Shown: piece by piece, positions 44,709-54,031 of the stretch
Layout of the letters: every line of letters starts with the position of its first letter
Position numbering within the stretch: the first letter of the stretch is position 1
Origin: Actinacidiphila cocklensis
GTDB lineage: Bacteria > Actinomycetota > Actinomycetes > Streptomycetales > Streptomycetaceae
Assembly (NCBI RefSeq): GCF_907177275.1
Contig: NZ_CAJSLV010000065.1
Coordinates: forward strand, 1-64,000
Direction: 5' to 3'
Length of the DNA stretch: 64,000 bases
Notes under the pieces: model-generated
The model's database searches: none
Told to the model about the DNA's origin: nothing
Seen by the model: only the letters and a program-made list of their open reading frames with translations
Made by a program: the position numbers and the translations under genes

Positions 44709-45962
44709 TCACCTGGGGGTGCGGGGGGCTGCGTGCTCGGGGACGGGCGGGGGAGCGGGGGTCGCGGGTCGGACGGGAGCGGCGGCGCTCCACAGGCGGC
44801 GGCAGGCCAGGACGCAGGCGGCGACCAGGAGTGCGTTGCGGGAGAGGATGAGGGCGACGCCCAGAAGGTCGCTGCGCACGACGTGCGCGAAGTAGACCGG
44901 GAACTCCAGCGTCGTCAGAAGCGCCGCAGGCAGCAGCAGGAGCACCGGCAACCGCAGAGAACTCTCCCGCAGCGTGGCGCACACCGCCCCGATGCCGACC
45001 AGCCACACCATGTACTGCGGGCTGATCACCCGGCTGGTGGTGGTGAAGAGCAGGACCGCGACGAACCCGGCGTCGTACGGCGTCGCCGCCGTGAAGACCC
45101 GTGCCCGCAGCCGCCAGAGCAGCAGCCAGCAGAAGGCCAGCAGGCTCAGCGCCAGCGCCACGTCGCTGACCACCGCCACGGGGGAGCCGAGGAATTCCAC
45201 CGAGCCGTAGTGGAGTGCGGTGACGCCGTGCCAGCCGGCCCGCCTGGCCAGGTGCAGGGCGAGGCCGCCGAGCGACTCGACCTCCGTGCCCCGGTCGCGC
45301 TGGAAGGTCAGGAAGGAGAAGGCGCCCGGCATGGTGGCGTGGAAGAGCAGCGAGCCGCCCGCGACGGCGGCACCCGCCGCGGTCCAGGCGCGACGGGTGG
45401 CACGGCCGGGCGGCGTGCCGATGAGCAGCAGCAGCGGCCACACCTTGATGAGCGCGCCGGCCCCGGCGAGCAGCCCGCCGGCAACCGGGCGGCGGCGCAG
45501 CGCCAGGAGTGCGGCGACGCCGACGGCGGTGGCCATGACGTCGTAGCGGGCGTAGACGATCGGCCCGAGCAGCGCGACCCCGGCCACCCACACCCACGCG
45601 CCGTCCAGGCGCCAGGACCGGCGCGAGGCGTCGCGCAGCAGCGCGGCGAGGACGGCGGCGTCGCAGAGGAAGGCCAGCCAGAAGAAGGCCGCGGTGTAGT
45701 CGAGGAACGGCAGCGCGCCCGGGGCGACCAGCACGGCCGCGGCGCCCGGCGGATACTGCCAGGTCACGTCGTGCGCGGGGAAGGCGCCGCGCCGCAGCGT
45801 CGGGTACCAGTGCTGGTAGACCGCCGACACGTCGTGGACGACGACCTGCCCGGGGAAGTGGACCAGCTCGAAGACGAAGGCCAGCAGCGCCGCGCGGGTG
45901 AGCACCCACACGACCACCACCGGCACCGGACCGCTCGTATGCCGATATCTCACGTCTTGCAT
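44709..45962 (-). CDS. Polyprenyl-phosphate-dependent glycosyltransferase, GT87-like (DUF2029)
   Basis: A 417-residue integral membrane protein with about ten hydrophobic helices and the early loop features of GT-C mannosyltransferases (QHWYPTLRRG, VTWQYPPGAAA). It would transfer a sugar from a lipid carrier outside the membrane. I chose the ATG at 45962; the open frame continues far upstream antisense to the next gene. Divergent from a pimB-like gene, pointing to glycolipid work. Confidence 0.8.
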   Translation of the reverse strand: MQDVRYRHTSGPVPVVVVWVLTRAALLAFVFELVHFPGQVVVHDVSAVYQHWYPTLRRGAFPAHDVTWQYPPGAAAVLVAPGALPFLDYTAAFFWLAFLCDAAVLAALLRDASRRSWRLDGAWVWVAGVALLGPIVYARYDVMATAVGVAALLALRRRPVAGGLLAGAGALIKVWPLLLLIGTPPGRATRRAWTAAGAAVAGGSLLFHATMPGAFSFLTFQRDRGTEVESLGGLALHLARRAGWHGVTALHYGSVEFLGSPVAVVSDVALALSLLAFCWLLLWRLRARVFTAATPYDAGFVAVLLFTTTSRVISPQYMVWLVGIGAVCATLRESSLRLPVLLLLPAALLTTLEFPVYFAHVVRSDLLGVALILSRNALLVAACVLACRRLWSAAAPVRPATPAPPPVPEHAAPRTPR

Positions 45963-46049
45963 CTTGCGGCCCGCGGCGGCCGCCCGGCGGGAGGGACGCG
46001 CAGGGAGGCCTGCGCGGCGGCCCGCGGCGCCGGAGTAATCTCGGCGGCG

Positions 46050-47180
46050 ATGGAAAAGACCTTGATCGTCACCAATGACTTCCCGCCGCGCCAGGGCGGT
46101 ATCCAGTCCTTCGTGCACAACATGGCGCTGCGGCTGGACCCGGACCAGGTCGTCGTCTACGCCTCGACGTGGAAGGACCGCACGGCGGTGGCGCGGTTCG
46201 ACGCCGAGCAGCCGTTCCCGGTGGTCAGGGACCGTACGAAGATGCTGCTGCCGACGCCCGGGGTGACGCGCACCGCGGTGCGGCTGCTGCGGCAGTACGG
46301 CTGCTCGTCGGTGTGGTTCGGGGCGGCGGCCCCGCTGGGCCTGATGGCGCCGGCGCTGCGCAGGGCCGGCGCGCTGCGGCTGGTCGGCACGACGCACGGC
46401 CACGAGGCGGCCTGGGCGCAGCTGCCGGCGAGCCGCCAGCTGCTGCGCAGGATCGGCGAGGGCACCGACACCCTCACCTATCTGGGTGAGTACACGCGTT
46501 CCCGTATCGCCTCCGCGCTGACCGAGCGGGCCGCCGAGCGGATGGTGCAACTGCCGCCGGGCGTCGACGAGAAGACCTTCCACCCCGGCTCGGGCGGGTC
46601 GGTCGTACGGGCCAGGCTGGGGCTCGCGGACCGCCCCGTCGTGGTGTGCGTGTCGCGGCTGGTGCCGCGCAAGGGGCAGGACACGCTGATCCTGGCGATG
46701 CCGCGGATCCTGCGCGAGAAGCCGGACACCGCGCTGCTGATCGTCGGCGGCGGCCCGTACCGCAGCGAGCTGGAGACGCTCGCCGAGCGCACCGGCGTCG
46801 CGGGCGCGGTGCGCTTCACCGGGCCGGTGCCCGAGGGTGAACTGCCCGCGCACTTCGGTGCGGGCGACGTCTTCGCGATGCCGTGCAGGACCCGGCGCGG
46901 CGGACTCGACGTGGAGGGCCTCGGCATCGTCTACCTGGAGGCGTCGGCGACCGGGCTGCCGGTCGTGGCGGGCGACTCGGGCGGCGCCCCGGACGCGGTA
47001 CTGGACGGCGAGACCGGCTGGGTGGTCCCCGGCGGCTCCCCCGAGCAGGCGGCGGAGCGCATCCTGACGCTGCTGCGGGACCCCGACCTGCGCCGCCGGA
47101 TGGGCGAGCGCGGGCGGGCCTGGGTGGAGGAGTCCTGGCGCTGGGACCTGCTGGCCCAGCGGCTGCGCGACCTGCTCTGA
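46050..47180 (+). CDS. pimB: GT4 glycosyltransferase, PimB-like
   Basis: A 376-residue GT-B enzyme beginning TLIVTNDFPPRQGGIQSF, with the donor-site signature EASATGLPVVAGDSGG and the PRKGQDTL loop, as in the actinobacterial mannosyltransferase PimB'. It probably adds mannose to phosphatidylinositol mannoside or a related lipid. Start ATG at 46050, 87 bp from the divergent GT87-like gene. Confidence 0.82.
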   Translation: MEKTLIVTNDFPPRQGGIQSFVHNMALRLDPDQVVVYASTWKDRTAVARFDAEQPFPVVRDRTKMLLPTPGVTRTAVRLLRQYGCSSVWFGAAAPLGLMAPALRRAGALRLVGTTHGHEAAWAQLPASRQLLRRIGEGTDTLTYLGEYTRSRIASALTERAAERMVQLPPGVDEKTFHPGSGGSVVRARLGLADRPVVVCVSRLVPRKGQDTLILAMPRILREKPDTALLIVGGGPYRSELETLAERTGVAGAVRFTGPVPEGELPAHFGAGDVFAMPCRTRRGGLDVEGLGIVYLEASATGLPVVAGDSGGAPDAVLDGETGWVVPGGSPEQAAERILTLLRDPDLRRRMGERGRAWVEESWRWDLLAQRLRDLL

Positions 47181-47191
47181 GCCGGTGGCCG

Positions 47192-47941
47192 TCAGGCCTT
47201 GGGGACACGCAGCGCGGCCAGCACCGGCAGGTGGTCGGTGGCCGCGTGCAGGTCGGCGTCGGTGACGCCGGGCAGTGCGTGCGGCACCCCGCAGCCCAGC
47301 ACCTCGACCGGCTTCGTCGTGAAGACCGCGTCGATGCGCTGGAAGGGTGCCCGCACGTTGGTGACCTCGCCGCCCCAGGGGGCGACGGCGAAGCCGTCCT
47401 GGAGGCGGGCGGCGATACGGGCGAAGCCGGGGCGGTCCGGCGGCTCGTTGAAGTCGCCGCCGACCACGACGTTCGCCTCGCCCATCGCGGCCACCCGGTC
47501 CAGCAGCAGCCCGGCCTGTTCGTAGCGCTCGGCCGGGCTGAGGCTGAGATGGGTGCTGACCACTCCGAGCCGGGCGCCGCCGATCCGCAGGACGGCGGTG
47601 GCGAACCCCCGCTGGTGCAGCGGCGGATGGTGCGGCAGCAGGACGTCCTCGGTGCGTTCGACGTGCGCGCGCAAGCTGGAGAGCACCATCGGACCCGCCG
47701 CTGTGGCGCCGCCGGTCACATGGACGAGTCCTGTGGCGTGTGCGAGGCGGGCCGCGGCCTTGCGCCATCGGAAGAACCGCGGGGCCTCTTGGACCAGGAC
47801 GAGATCGGGGGCGCAGGCACGGATCACCCGGGCCAGCGCCGCCGCGTCGTCCCGCATCGAGCGGATGTTGTAGCTGAGCACGCGGACGACCGCCGAGGCC
47901 GGCTCGGTGCTGGAACCCGGCAGATCCTCCACGGTCGTCAT
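47192..47941 (-). CDS. Endonuclease/exonuclease/phosphatase (EEP) family hydrolase
   Basis: A 249-residue EEP-fold protein with VLSYNIRSM near the start, QEAPRF (metal-binding Glu), GGDFNEPPD and a terminal TDHLPVLAAL (catalytic Asp-His). Such enzymes hydrolyse phosphodiesters in nucleic acids or sphingomyelin-type lipids; the substrate here is unknown. It ends 11 bp from the convergent pimB and starts 4 bp after the glucokinase stop. Confidence 0.87.
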   Translation of the reverse strand: MTTVEDLPGSSTEPASAVVRVLSYNIRSMRDDAAALARVIRACAPDLVLVQEAPRFFRWRKAAARLAHATGLVHVTGGATAAGPMVLSSLRAHVERTEDVLLPHHPPLHQRGFATAVLRIGGARLGVVSTHLSLSPAERYEQAGLLLDRVAAMGEANVVVGGDFNEPPDRPGFARIAARLQDGFAVAPWGGEVTNVRAPFQRIDAVFTTKPVEVLGCGVPHALPGVTDADLHAATDHLPVLAALRVPKA

Positions 47942-47945
47942 CGGC

Positions 47946-48887
47946 TCAGCCCTGTCGTGCCAGGTCGGCGGCTCCGACGAGTCCGGCCTTGCCGCCGAGC
48001 TGGGCGGCGAGCACCTGGGCGTGCGGCCGCCACTCCCCGCCGATCAGCCAGCGCCGGAAGGACTTGCGGATCGGGTCGAGGACCAGCTCGCCCTCGTCCG
48101 ACACGCCGCCGCCGACGATGAACGCGGACGGGTCGAAGAGCGACGCCAGGTCGGCGAGCCCCGCACCGGCCCAGCGGGCCAGTTCGCGGAAGGAGTCGAC
48201 GGCGACCGGGTCGCCCTGCCGGGCGGCGGCGCTGATGTGCCGGCCCTCGATTCCGTCCACGGTCCCGTCGCCCAGCGCGAGCAGGGCCTCCGCGTTCTCC
48301 GGTGTGGCGTTGGCCCGCTGCTTGGCGTAGCGGACCAGGGCGCGCCCGGAGGCGTACTGCTCCCAGCAGCCCTGGCTGCCGCAGCCGCACAGCAGGCCGT
48401 CGGGCACCACCCGGATGTGGCCGAACTCGGCCGCGACGCCGAACCTGCCGCGGCGCAGCTTGTTGCCGATGATGATGCCGCCACCGAGTCCGGTGCCGAG
48501 TGTGATGCAGATCACGTCGGAGTGACCCTGTCCGGCGCCGAAGCGGTACTCGCCCCAGGCCGCCGCGTTCGCGTCGTTCTCCACGACCACGGGGAGTCCG
48601 ACGCGCTGTTCGACCTTGTCCTTCAGTGCCTCGTGCCGCCAGTTGATGTTGGGCGCGAACAGCACGGTGGCACGCTTGTCGTCGACGTAGCCGGCGGCCC
48701 CGATGCCGACGGCTTCGATCGTGTGACCGGTGCTGACCTGGCGCACCGCCTCCACGATCGCGTCCACGACGCCTTCGGGAGTCGGCGGCGTCGGCACCTT
48801 GACGGTCTCAAGAATCGAGCCTTCCTCGTCGACCACGCCGGCCGCGATTTTGGTGCCGCCGATGTCGACGCCGATGGTGAGTCCCAT
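47946..48887 (-). CDS. glkA: ROK-family glucokinase
   Basis: Cytosolic kinase making glucose-6-phosphate. The 313-residue protein has the phosphate-binding start GVDIGGTKIAAGV, the ROK zinc motif CGCGSQGCWEQ, and catalytic-site Asp in VVENDANAAAWGE. In S. coelicolor the orthologue also mediates glucose repression. It is upstream of, and probably co-transcribed with, the EEP hydrolase gene. Confidence 0.92.
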   Translation of the reverse strand: MGLTIGVDIGGTKIAAGVVDEEGSILETVKVPTPPTPEGVVDAIVEAVRQVSTGHTIEAVGIGAAGYVDDKRATVLFAPNINWRHEALKDKVEQRVGLPVVVENDANAAAWGEYRFGAGQGHSDVICITLGTGLGGGIIIGNKLRRGRFGVAAEFGHIRVVPDGLLCGCGSQGCWEQYASGRALVRYAKQRANATPENAEALLALGDGTVDGIEGRHISAAARQGDPVAVDSFRELARWAGAGLADLASLFDPSAFIVGGGVSDEGELVLDPIRKSFRRWLIGGEWRPHAQVLAAQLGGKAGLVGAADLARQG

Positions 48888-48941
48888 GTGTCCCTCAGTT
48901 TTCGGTCGATCCCCGCTAAGAGAACCGTACCGGAGAGGGGG

Positions 48942-49340
48942 TCAGTCGAGGTCGATGTGTTCAGCCGTTGAACGCGAGGAGGCCTCGCCCGAGGTCCAGC
49001 GGGATTCCGCTCCTGCCACTGCGGACCGGTATGCCGCCAGCAATTCGGCCCCCGCCGCCGTCAGATGGTCGAAGACGTCGGGATTCCGCTCCTTGATGGG
49101 TTCGACAACAGAACGCACCTGGGACAGGACGCCCTGCGCGGCCATCTGCACCGCCGGGTTGCGCAGCGCGGCCAACCGGTCACCGACCGCTTCGCCGACC
49201 GCCTCGGCGAAGCGCCGCAGCTCCTCGGCGGCGCTTGCCTGGCCCGCCTGTTCGCGCCGCCTGGCGTGCTCTGCTGCGATGTCCTCTGCGCTGGCCTTCG
49301 CCCACGCGTCGGCGTCCGGACGGTCGGTGGCTTCGCTCAT
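48942..49340 (-). CDS. DUF5304-type small acidic protein
   Basis: A 132-residue mostly helical acidic protein; the start MSEATDRPDADAW at the ATG 49340 is favoured over an ATG 12 bp upstream. It resembles a small actinomycete family found between glkA and an ArsA-like gene. Function unknown. Confidence 0.7.
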   Translation of the reverse strand: MSEATDRPDADAWAKASAEDIAAEHARRREQAGQASAAEELRRFAEAVGEAVGDRLAALRNPAVQMAAQGVLSQVRSVVEPIKERNPDVFDHLTAAGAELLAAYRSAVAGAESRWTSGEASSRSTAEHIDLD

Positions 49341-49446
49341 GATCGGCTCCAAACGGGCGCGGCAGTCGGGTGCGCGGCTTTCTCACGACGTTACCTGAAC
49401 GACCCGCAGGGGCGGCCCGGCCGAACCGCCCGCGCGATCCGCCCGG

Positions 49447-50604
49447 TCAGCGCGGCCAGAGACCCGGGTCCGGCGTGAAACGCACCCGCAGCGCGCCGTC
49501 GCGCAGCGCGGCACCCTCCACCGTGCAGCGCCGCAGCGCCGAGGGCAAGGGCAGGATGCGCCGGAAACCCCCGGCGTCCACGACGAGTTCGTCCCCGCGC
49601 CGCACCAGGTCCAGACCGTCCTTGGAGGCCCCCGGCAGCGGCAGCGACCACACGAAGTGGCCCTCGTCCTTCAGCCGGTCCTCCACGGTCCAGGGATCGC
49701 CGCCGGTCGCGTGCGCCGCCTCGTACGGCACCGCCAGTGCCTCCTCGGGACCCTGCGGCTCCCGTCCCAGGTGCGGCAGTTCGTGCAGCGGGACGCCGTC
49801 CGCGGCGCAGACCTCGGCCAGCGCCTTGAGGTGGTCCTGCTGGATGCCGGACAGGGCGGAGAGGAAGGGGTCGGCCGCGGCGGCCGGCAGCAGCCGGTTG
49901 GCGACCACCGCCGCGGGGCCCAGGCCGTGCAGCGCCAGGCCGGTCCGCGCGGTCCGTACGACGCCGGCCGCGTGCGCACCCGGCTCGACCACGACCGCGA
50001 CCGAGGTGCCCGGGTCGTCGATCACCGCCTGGACGGCGGCCAGTTCGCGGTCCGCGCGGGCCGCCGCCTCGTACGCCCACTCGGTGGGCATCGGCACCCC
50101 CGCCAGCTGGGCCAGCACCGGGCGCAGCGCACGCGCCGCCTGCCGGTCGGCGGGCAGCAACCGGGCCAGGTAGCGCCGCAGTTGTCCGGGCAGCGCGAGC
50201 AGCGCCACCGCCTCGCGCACCGGCGGCAGGTCGACGACCGCCAGCTCCCACGTACCGTCGTGGGCCGCGCGCACCGCCCGCAGCAGCGCGAGCGCCTCCG
50301 CGCCGGGCAGCGGCGTCAGCTCCTCCGGGTCCAGCGGTGCCGCGCCCAGCAGCGCCAGGAGGGTGCCGCCCCGGCTCTGCAGGTCCAGCAGCGCGTCCTG
50401 GAAGGCGGCGCCCGGGTCGACGGAGGCGACGCCGAGCCCGGGGACGGTGCCGGCCAGCGCGGCAGCGGCGTCCCGGTCGTAGGTCAGCAGCAGGGTGCGG
50501 GTACCGGCCCTGGCGGCCGCGGCCGCGGTGGCGGCGGCGACCGTGGTGCGGCCCGCACCGCCGGCGCCGGTGATGAGCAGAGTGCGTACGGGAGCCGCCG
50601 GCAT
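49447..50604 (-). CDS. ArsA/GET3-like P-loop ATPase with altered Walker A
   Basis: A 385-residue protein with the SIMIBI layout of ArsA-type ATPases: GAGGAGRTT at residues 13-21 aligns with the usual GKGGxGKT but both lysines are replaced (Ala14, Arg19), which questions ATP hydrolysis. Later segments include LAVVDLPP and VVANRLLP. The C-terminus has a small beta-rich domain of the ArsA C-terminal type. Start ATG at 50604 within the SRPBCC gene stop (TGATG), so the two are coupled. Confidence 0.82.
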   Translation of the reverse strand: MPAAPVRTLLITGAGGAGRTTVAAATAAAAARAGTRTLLLTYDRDAAAALAGTVPGLGVASVDPGAAFQDALLDLQSRGGTLLALLGAAPLDPEELTPLPGAEALALLRAVRAAHDGTWELAVVDLPPVREAVALLALPGQLRRYLARLLPADRQAARALRPVLAQLAGVPMPTEWAYEAAARADRELAAVQAVIDDPGTSVAVVVEPGAHAAGVVRTARTGLALHGLGPAAVVANRLLPAAAADPFLSALSGIQQDHLKALAEVCAADGVPLHELPHLGREPQGPEEALAVPYEAAHATGGDPWTVEDRLKDEGHFVWSLPLPGASKDGLDLVRRGDELVVDAGGFRRILPLPSALRRCTVEGAALRDGALRVRFTPDPGLWPR

Positions 50605-51086
50605 CAGCCCGCGGTCTCGGCGTCGGCGCCGCCCGCGGCATCCTCGGGCGCGGCCTCGACGCGCTTCTTCAGCCCGGCCAGCGCCCGGTCGATGATGACC
50701 TTCTCGGCCTTGCGCTTGATCATGCCCAGCATCGGGATCTTGACGTCCACGGTGAGCTGGTAGGTGACCTCGGTACGCCGGCCGCCCTCCAGCGGGGCGA
50801 GCGCGTAGGAGCCGTCCAGGGTGCGCAGCATCTGCGACTTGACCAGCGACCAGTGCACCTCGTCCGCGCTGATCCAGGTGTACGCCAGGGTGTGGTCGTC
50901 CTTGATCGCCCCGGCGTCGAGCAGCAGCCGCACCTGCTGGGCGCGGCCCTGGTCGTCACGGGAGAGCACCTCGGCCTCCTTGACCTCGCCGGTCCACTCC
51001 GGGTAGCGGTCGAAGTCGGCGATGACGCCCATGACGGCGGCCGGTGCCGCCTCGATCGTGATGCTCGACCGTGTGTGTTCCGCCAT
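50604..51086 (-). CDS. SRPBCC (polyketide cyclase/START-like) lipid-binding protein
   Basis: A 160-residue protein of the SRPBCC fold (EHTRSSITIEAAP at the start, DFDRYPEWTGEVKEAEV in the middle). It probably binds a hydrophobic ligand. I chose the ATG at 51086; the frame extends to 51185 without support. It precedes the ArsA-like gene with overlapping stop/start, a pairing I believe is conserved in actinomycetes. Confidence 0.85.
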   Translation of the reverse strand: MAEHTRSSITIEAAPAAVMGVIADFDRYPEWTGEVKEAEVLSRDDQGRAQQVRLLLDAGAIKDDHTLAYTWISADEVHWSLVKSQMLRTLDGSYALAPLEGGRRTEVTYQLTVDVKIPMLGMIKRKAEKVIIDRALAGLKKRVEAAPEDAAGGADAETAG

Positions 51087-51209
51087 CGCCGTGGCCCTCC
51101 GGACTACTGGTGCAGGATGCTGCGTGAAGTGTGCTGAGGAGTGTGCTGAGAGGCTATCGCGCCCAGGTGGCGCGGCCGTCACCACGGCGGGTCGGGATCG
51201 CCGCGCGCC

Positions 51210-51971
51210 TCACCACTCCAGGACCCACGGGGTGCGGGTGTGGTTGAAGTGGCCGACGTTGACGCATTCGGTGCGGCCGATCCGGGTACGGGCCACCAGC
51301 GGCTGGTGGACGTGGCCGAACAGCGCGTACTTCGGCTGCACGCTGCGGATCGCGTCGAGCAGGGCCTGGCTGCCGCGTTCGAAACGGCGGGCGGTGGTGT
51401 CGTAGCACAGCTCGGGGATGGCCGGCGGGATGTGCGAGCACAGCACGTCGACCGGGCCGAGCGCGGCGACCTTGGCCGCGTAGTCCTCGTCGCTGACCTC
51501 GTAGGGCGTGCGCATCGCGGTGCGCAGGCCGCCGCCGACGAAGCCGAAGACCCGGCCGCCGATCTCCGCGGTGGTGCCGTCGAGCACGGTGGTGCCGGGG
51601 CCGGCGTACTCGTGCCACAGGCCGGGGACGTCGACGTTGCCGTAGGTGGCGTACGTGGGCGTCGGGAAGGCCGCGAACAGCTCGGCGTACTGCTTGCGCA
51701 CCGCGGCCTCGATGGCGTCGCGCCGGTCGATGCCCGTCCACAGTTGCGCGTCGAGCCTGCGGGCGTCGTCGAAGCGGCGGGCGGTGCGCAGCTCCACCAT
51801 CCGGTCGGCGTTCTCGACGCCGAAGAGGTCGGGGAAGATGCCGCGGGAGTGGTCCGCGTAGTCCAGGAAGAGCACCAGGTCGCCCAGGCAGACCAGCGCG
51901 TCGGCGCCCTCGCCGGCCCGGGCCAGCGCCTCGGCGGCACCATGGACGTCGCTCACCACATGCACCCGCAT
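51210..51971 (-). CDS. Metallophosphoesterase (calcineurin-like)
   Basis: A 253-residue protein with the di-metal motifs DVHGAAEAL (modified DxH), GDLVLFLDYAD, YGNVDVPG (GNxD-type), CSHIPPAI and FGHVHQP (GHxH). The full metal set suggests an active phosphodiesterase or phosphatase. Substrate unknown. Start ATG at 51971, upstream of the SRPBCC gene on the same strand. Confidence 0.88.
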   Translation of the reverse strand: MRVHVVSDVHGAAEALARAGEGADALVCLGDLVLFLDYADHSRGIFPDLFGVENADRMVELRTARRFDDARRLDAQLWTGIDRRDAIEAAVRKQYAELFAAFPTPTYATYGNVDVPGLWHEYAGPGTTVLDGTTAEIGGRVFGFVGGGLRTAMRTPYEVSDEDYAAKVAALGPVDVLCSHIPPAIPELCYDTTARRFERGSQALLDAIRSVQPKYALFGHVHQPLVARTRIGRTECVNVGHFNHTRTPWVLEW

Positions 51972-52201
51972 GCGGTCACTTTATAGGCCGCCGCCGGGCC
52001 GTTCCGCTCGCGGGTCACCTGCGGATCGGCGGGGCGCTGGTCTAGTCTTCCGGGCATCGGTGCCCCGGCTCGGCCCGGTGTGTGATGCTTAAAACATCTT
52101 GTCGTGCCCCCCTACCGCCGGAGCTTTACCGATGGGTAACGTCCAGCCCGTCCATCACCTTCCCTCCGGGTGCGCCGTGGCACCGATGAGGAGCAGTCGC
52201 C

Positions 52202-53998
52202 TTGCGTGAGTTCAGCCTTCCGGCCCTTTACGAGGTCCCCGCTGACGGCAACCTGACGGACCTGATCCGCCGCAACGCCGCCCAGCACCCGGACACTCCG
52301 GTCATCGGCCGCAAGGATTCCGCCGGCCACTGGCAGGACATCACCGCGACCCGCTTCCTCGCCGAGGTGCGCGCCACCGCCCGCGGACTGATCGCCGAGG
52401 GCGTGCAGCCCGGCGACCGCGTGGCACTGATGTCCAGGACGCGCTACGAGTGGACGCTGCTGGACTTCGCGATCTGGAGCGCCGGCGCCGTCACCGTGCC
52501 GATCTACGAGACGTCCTCGGCCTCCCAGCTCGAATGGATCCTCGCCGACTCCGGCGCGGTCGCCGTCGTGGTGGAGTCCGACGCGCACGAGAAGTCCGTG
52601 GAGTCGGTGCGCGAGCGGCTGCCGCAGCTCAAGCACGTCTGGCGGATCGACACCGGCGCGGTCGACGCGCTCGTCGCGGCCGGCGGCGACATCTCCGACG
52701 CGGTCCTGGACGAGCGCGGCGCCGCGGCGAACGCCGACTCGCCGGCGACCATCGTCTACACCTCCGGCACCACCGGCCGCCCCAAGGGCTGCGTGCTCAG
52801 CCACCGCAGCTTCTTCGCCGAGTGCGGCAACGTGCTGGAACGCCTCGCCCCGCTCTTCCGCACCGGCGACTCCTCGGTGCTGCTCTTCCTGCCGCTGGCC
52901 CACGTCTTCGGCCGGCTGATCGAGGTCGCCAGCGTGATGGCGCCGGTCAGGCTCGGCCACGTACCCGACATCAAGCACCTCACCGACGACCTCCAGGGCT
53001 TCCGGCCCACCCTGATCCTCGGGGTGCCGCGGGTCTTCGAGAAGGTCTACAACACCGCCAGGGCCACCGCGCAGGCCGGCGGCAAGGGGAAGATCTTCGA
53101 CCGGGCCGCGGCCACGGCGATCGAGTACAGCCGCGCCCTGGACACCCCGTCAGGCCCCTCGGTGCGGCTGCGCTTCACCCACAAGGTCTTCGACCGGCTC
53201 GTCTACGCCAAGCTGCGGGCGGTCCTGGGCGGCAGGGCCACCCACGCGGTCTCCGGCGGCGCCCCGCTCGGCGAGCGCCTCGGCCACTTCTACCGCGGTA
53301 TCGGCTTCACGGTCCTGGAGGGCTACGGCCTGACCGAGTCCTGCGCCGCCACCGCGTTCAACCCCTGGGACCGCACCAAGATCGGCACCGTCGGCCAGCC
53401 GCTGCCCGGCTCCACCATCCGCATCGCCGACGACGGCGAGGTGCTGCTGTACGGCGAGCACCTGTTCACCGGCTACTGGAACAACGAGCGGGCCACCGCG
53501 GAGGCCAAGGCGGACGGCTGGTTCCACACCGGCGACCTCGGCACGCTGGACGAGGACGGCTACCTGTCCATCACCGGCCGCAAGAAGGAGATCATCGTCA
53601 CCGCCGGCGGCAAGAACGTCGCCCCCGCGGTGATCGAGGACCGGATCAGGGCCGACGCGCTGGTCGCCGAGTGCATGGTCGTCGGCGACGGCCGCCCCTT
53701 CGTGGCCGCGCTGATCACCCTGGACGAGGAGTTCCTGCCCCGGTGGGCCGCCCAGCAGGGCAAGCAGGGACGCGCCGTGGCGGAACTGGCGACGGACCCC
53801 GACCTGCTGGCCGCGGTCCAGCACGCGGTCGACGAGGGCAACGCGGCGGTCTCGCAGGCCGAGTCGGTGCGCAAGTTCCGCATCCTGCCGGCGCAGTTCA
53901 CCGAGGAGTCGGGACACCTGACGCCGTCGATGAAGCTCAAGCGCAACGTCGTGCTCGCGGACTTCGCAGCCGACATCGAGGCGCTGTACATCCGCTGA
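52202..53998 (+). CDS. fadD: Long-chain fatty acid--CoA ligase (AMP-binding)
   Basis: Activates fatty acids to acyl-CoA through an acyl-AMP. The 598-residue protein has the AMP motif YTSGTTGRPKG (about 184-194), GYGLTESCA, the motif GWFHTGDLG, and the C-terminal GRKKEIIVTAGGKN. Start TTG at 52202, with GAGGAG about 10 bp upstream; no closer ATG is in frame. Divergent from the metallophosphoesterase gene. Confidence 0.92.
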   Translation: MREFSLPALYEVPADGNLTDLIRRNAAQHPDTPVIGRKDSAGHWQDITATRFLAEVRATARGLIAEGVQPGDRVALMSRTRYEWTLLDFAIWSAGAVTVPIYETSSASQLEWILADSGAVAVVVESDAHEKSVESVRERLPQLKHVWRIDTGAVDALVAAGGDISDAVLDERGAAANADSPATIVYTSGTTGRPKGCVLSHRSFFAECGNVLERLAPLFRTGDSSVLLFLPLAHVFGRLIEVASVMAPVRLGHVPDIKHLTDDLQGFRPTLILGVPRVFEKVYNTARATAQAGGKGKIFDRAAATAIEYSRALDTPSGPSVRLRFTHKVFDRLVYAKLRAVLGGRATHAVSGGAPLGERLGHFYRGIGFTVLEGYGLTESCAATAFNPWDRTKIGTVGQPLPGSTIRIADDGEVLLYGEHLFTGYWNNERATAEAKADGWFHTGDLGTLDEDGYLSITGRKKEIIVTAGGKNVAPAVIEDRIRADALVAECMVVGDGRPFVAALITLDEEFLPRWAAQQGKQGRAVAELATDPDLLAAVQHAVDEGNAAVSQAESVRKFRILPAQFTEESGHLTPSMKLKRNVVLADFAADIEALYIR

Positions 53999-54031
53999 AC
54001 CCGCGCGCGGGCCGCGCGGCCGCCGTCGTCC

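Noticed and set aside
44709-47768. A 1019-codon extended frame containing the GT87-like gene.
   Set aside because: The extension beyond 45962 is antisense to pimB and the EEP gene and shows only low-complexity Arg-rich sequence; the real start is the ATG at 45962.
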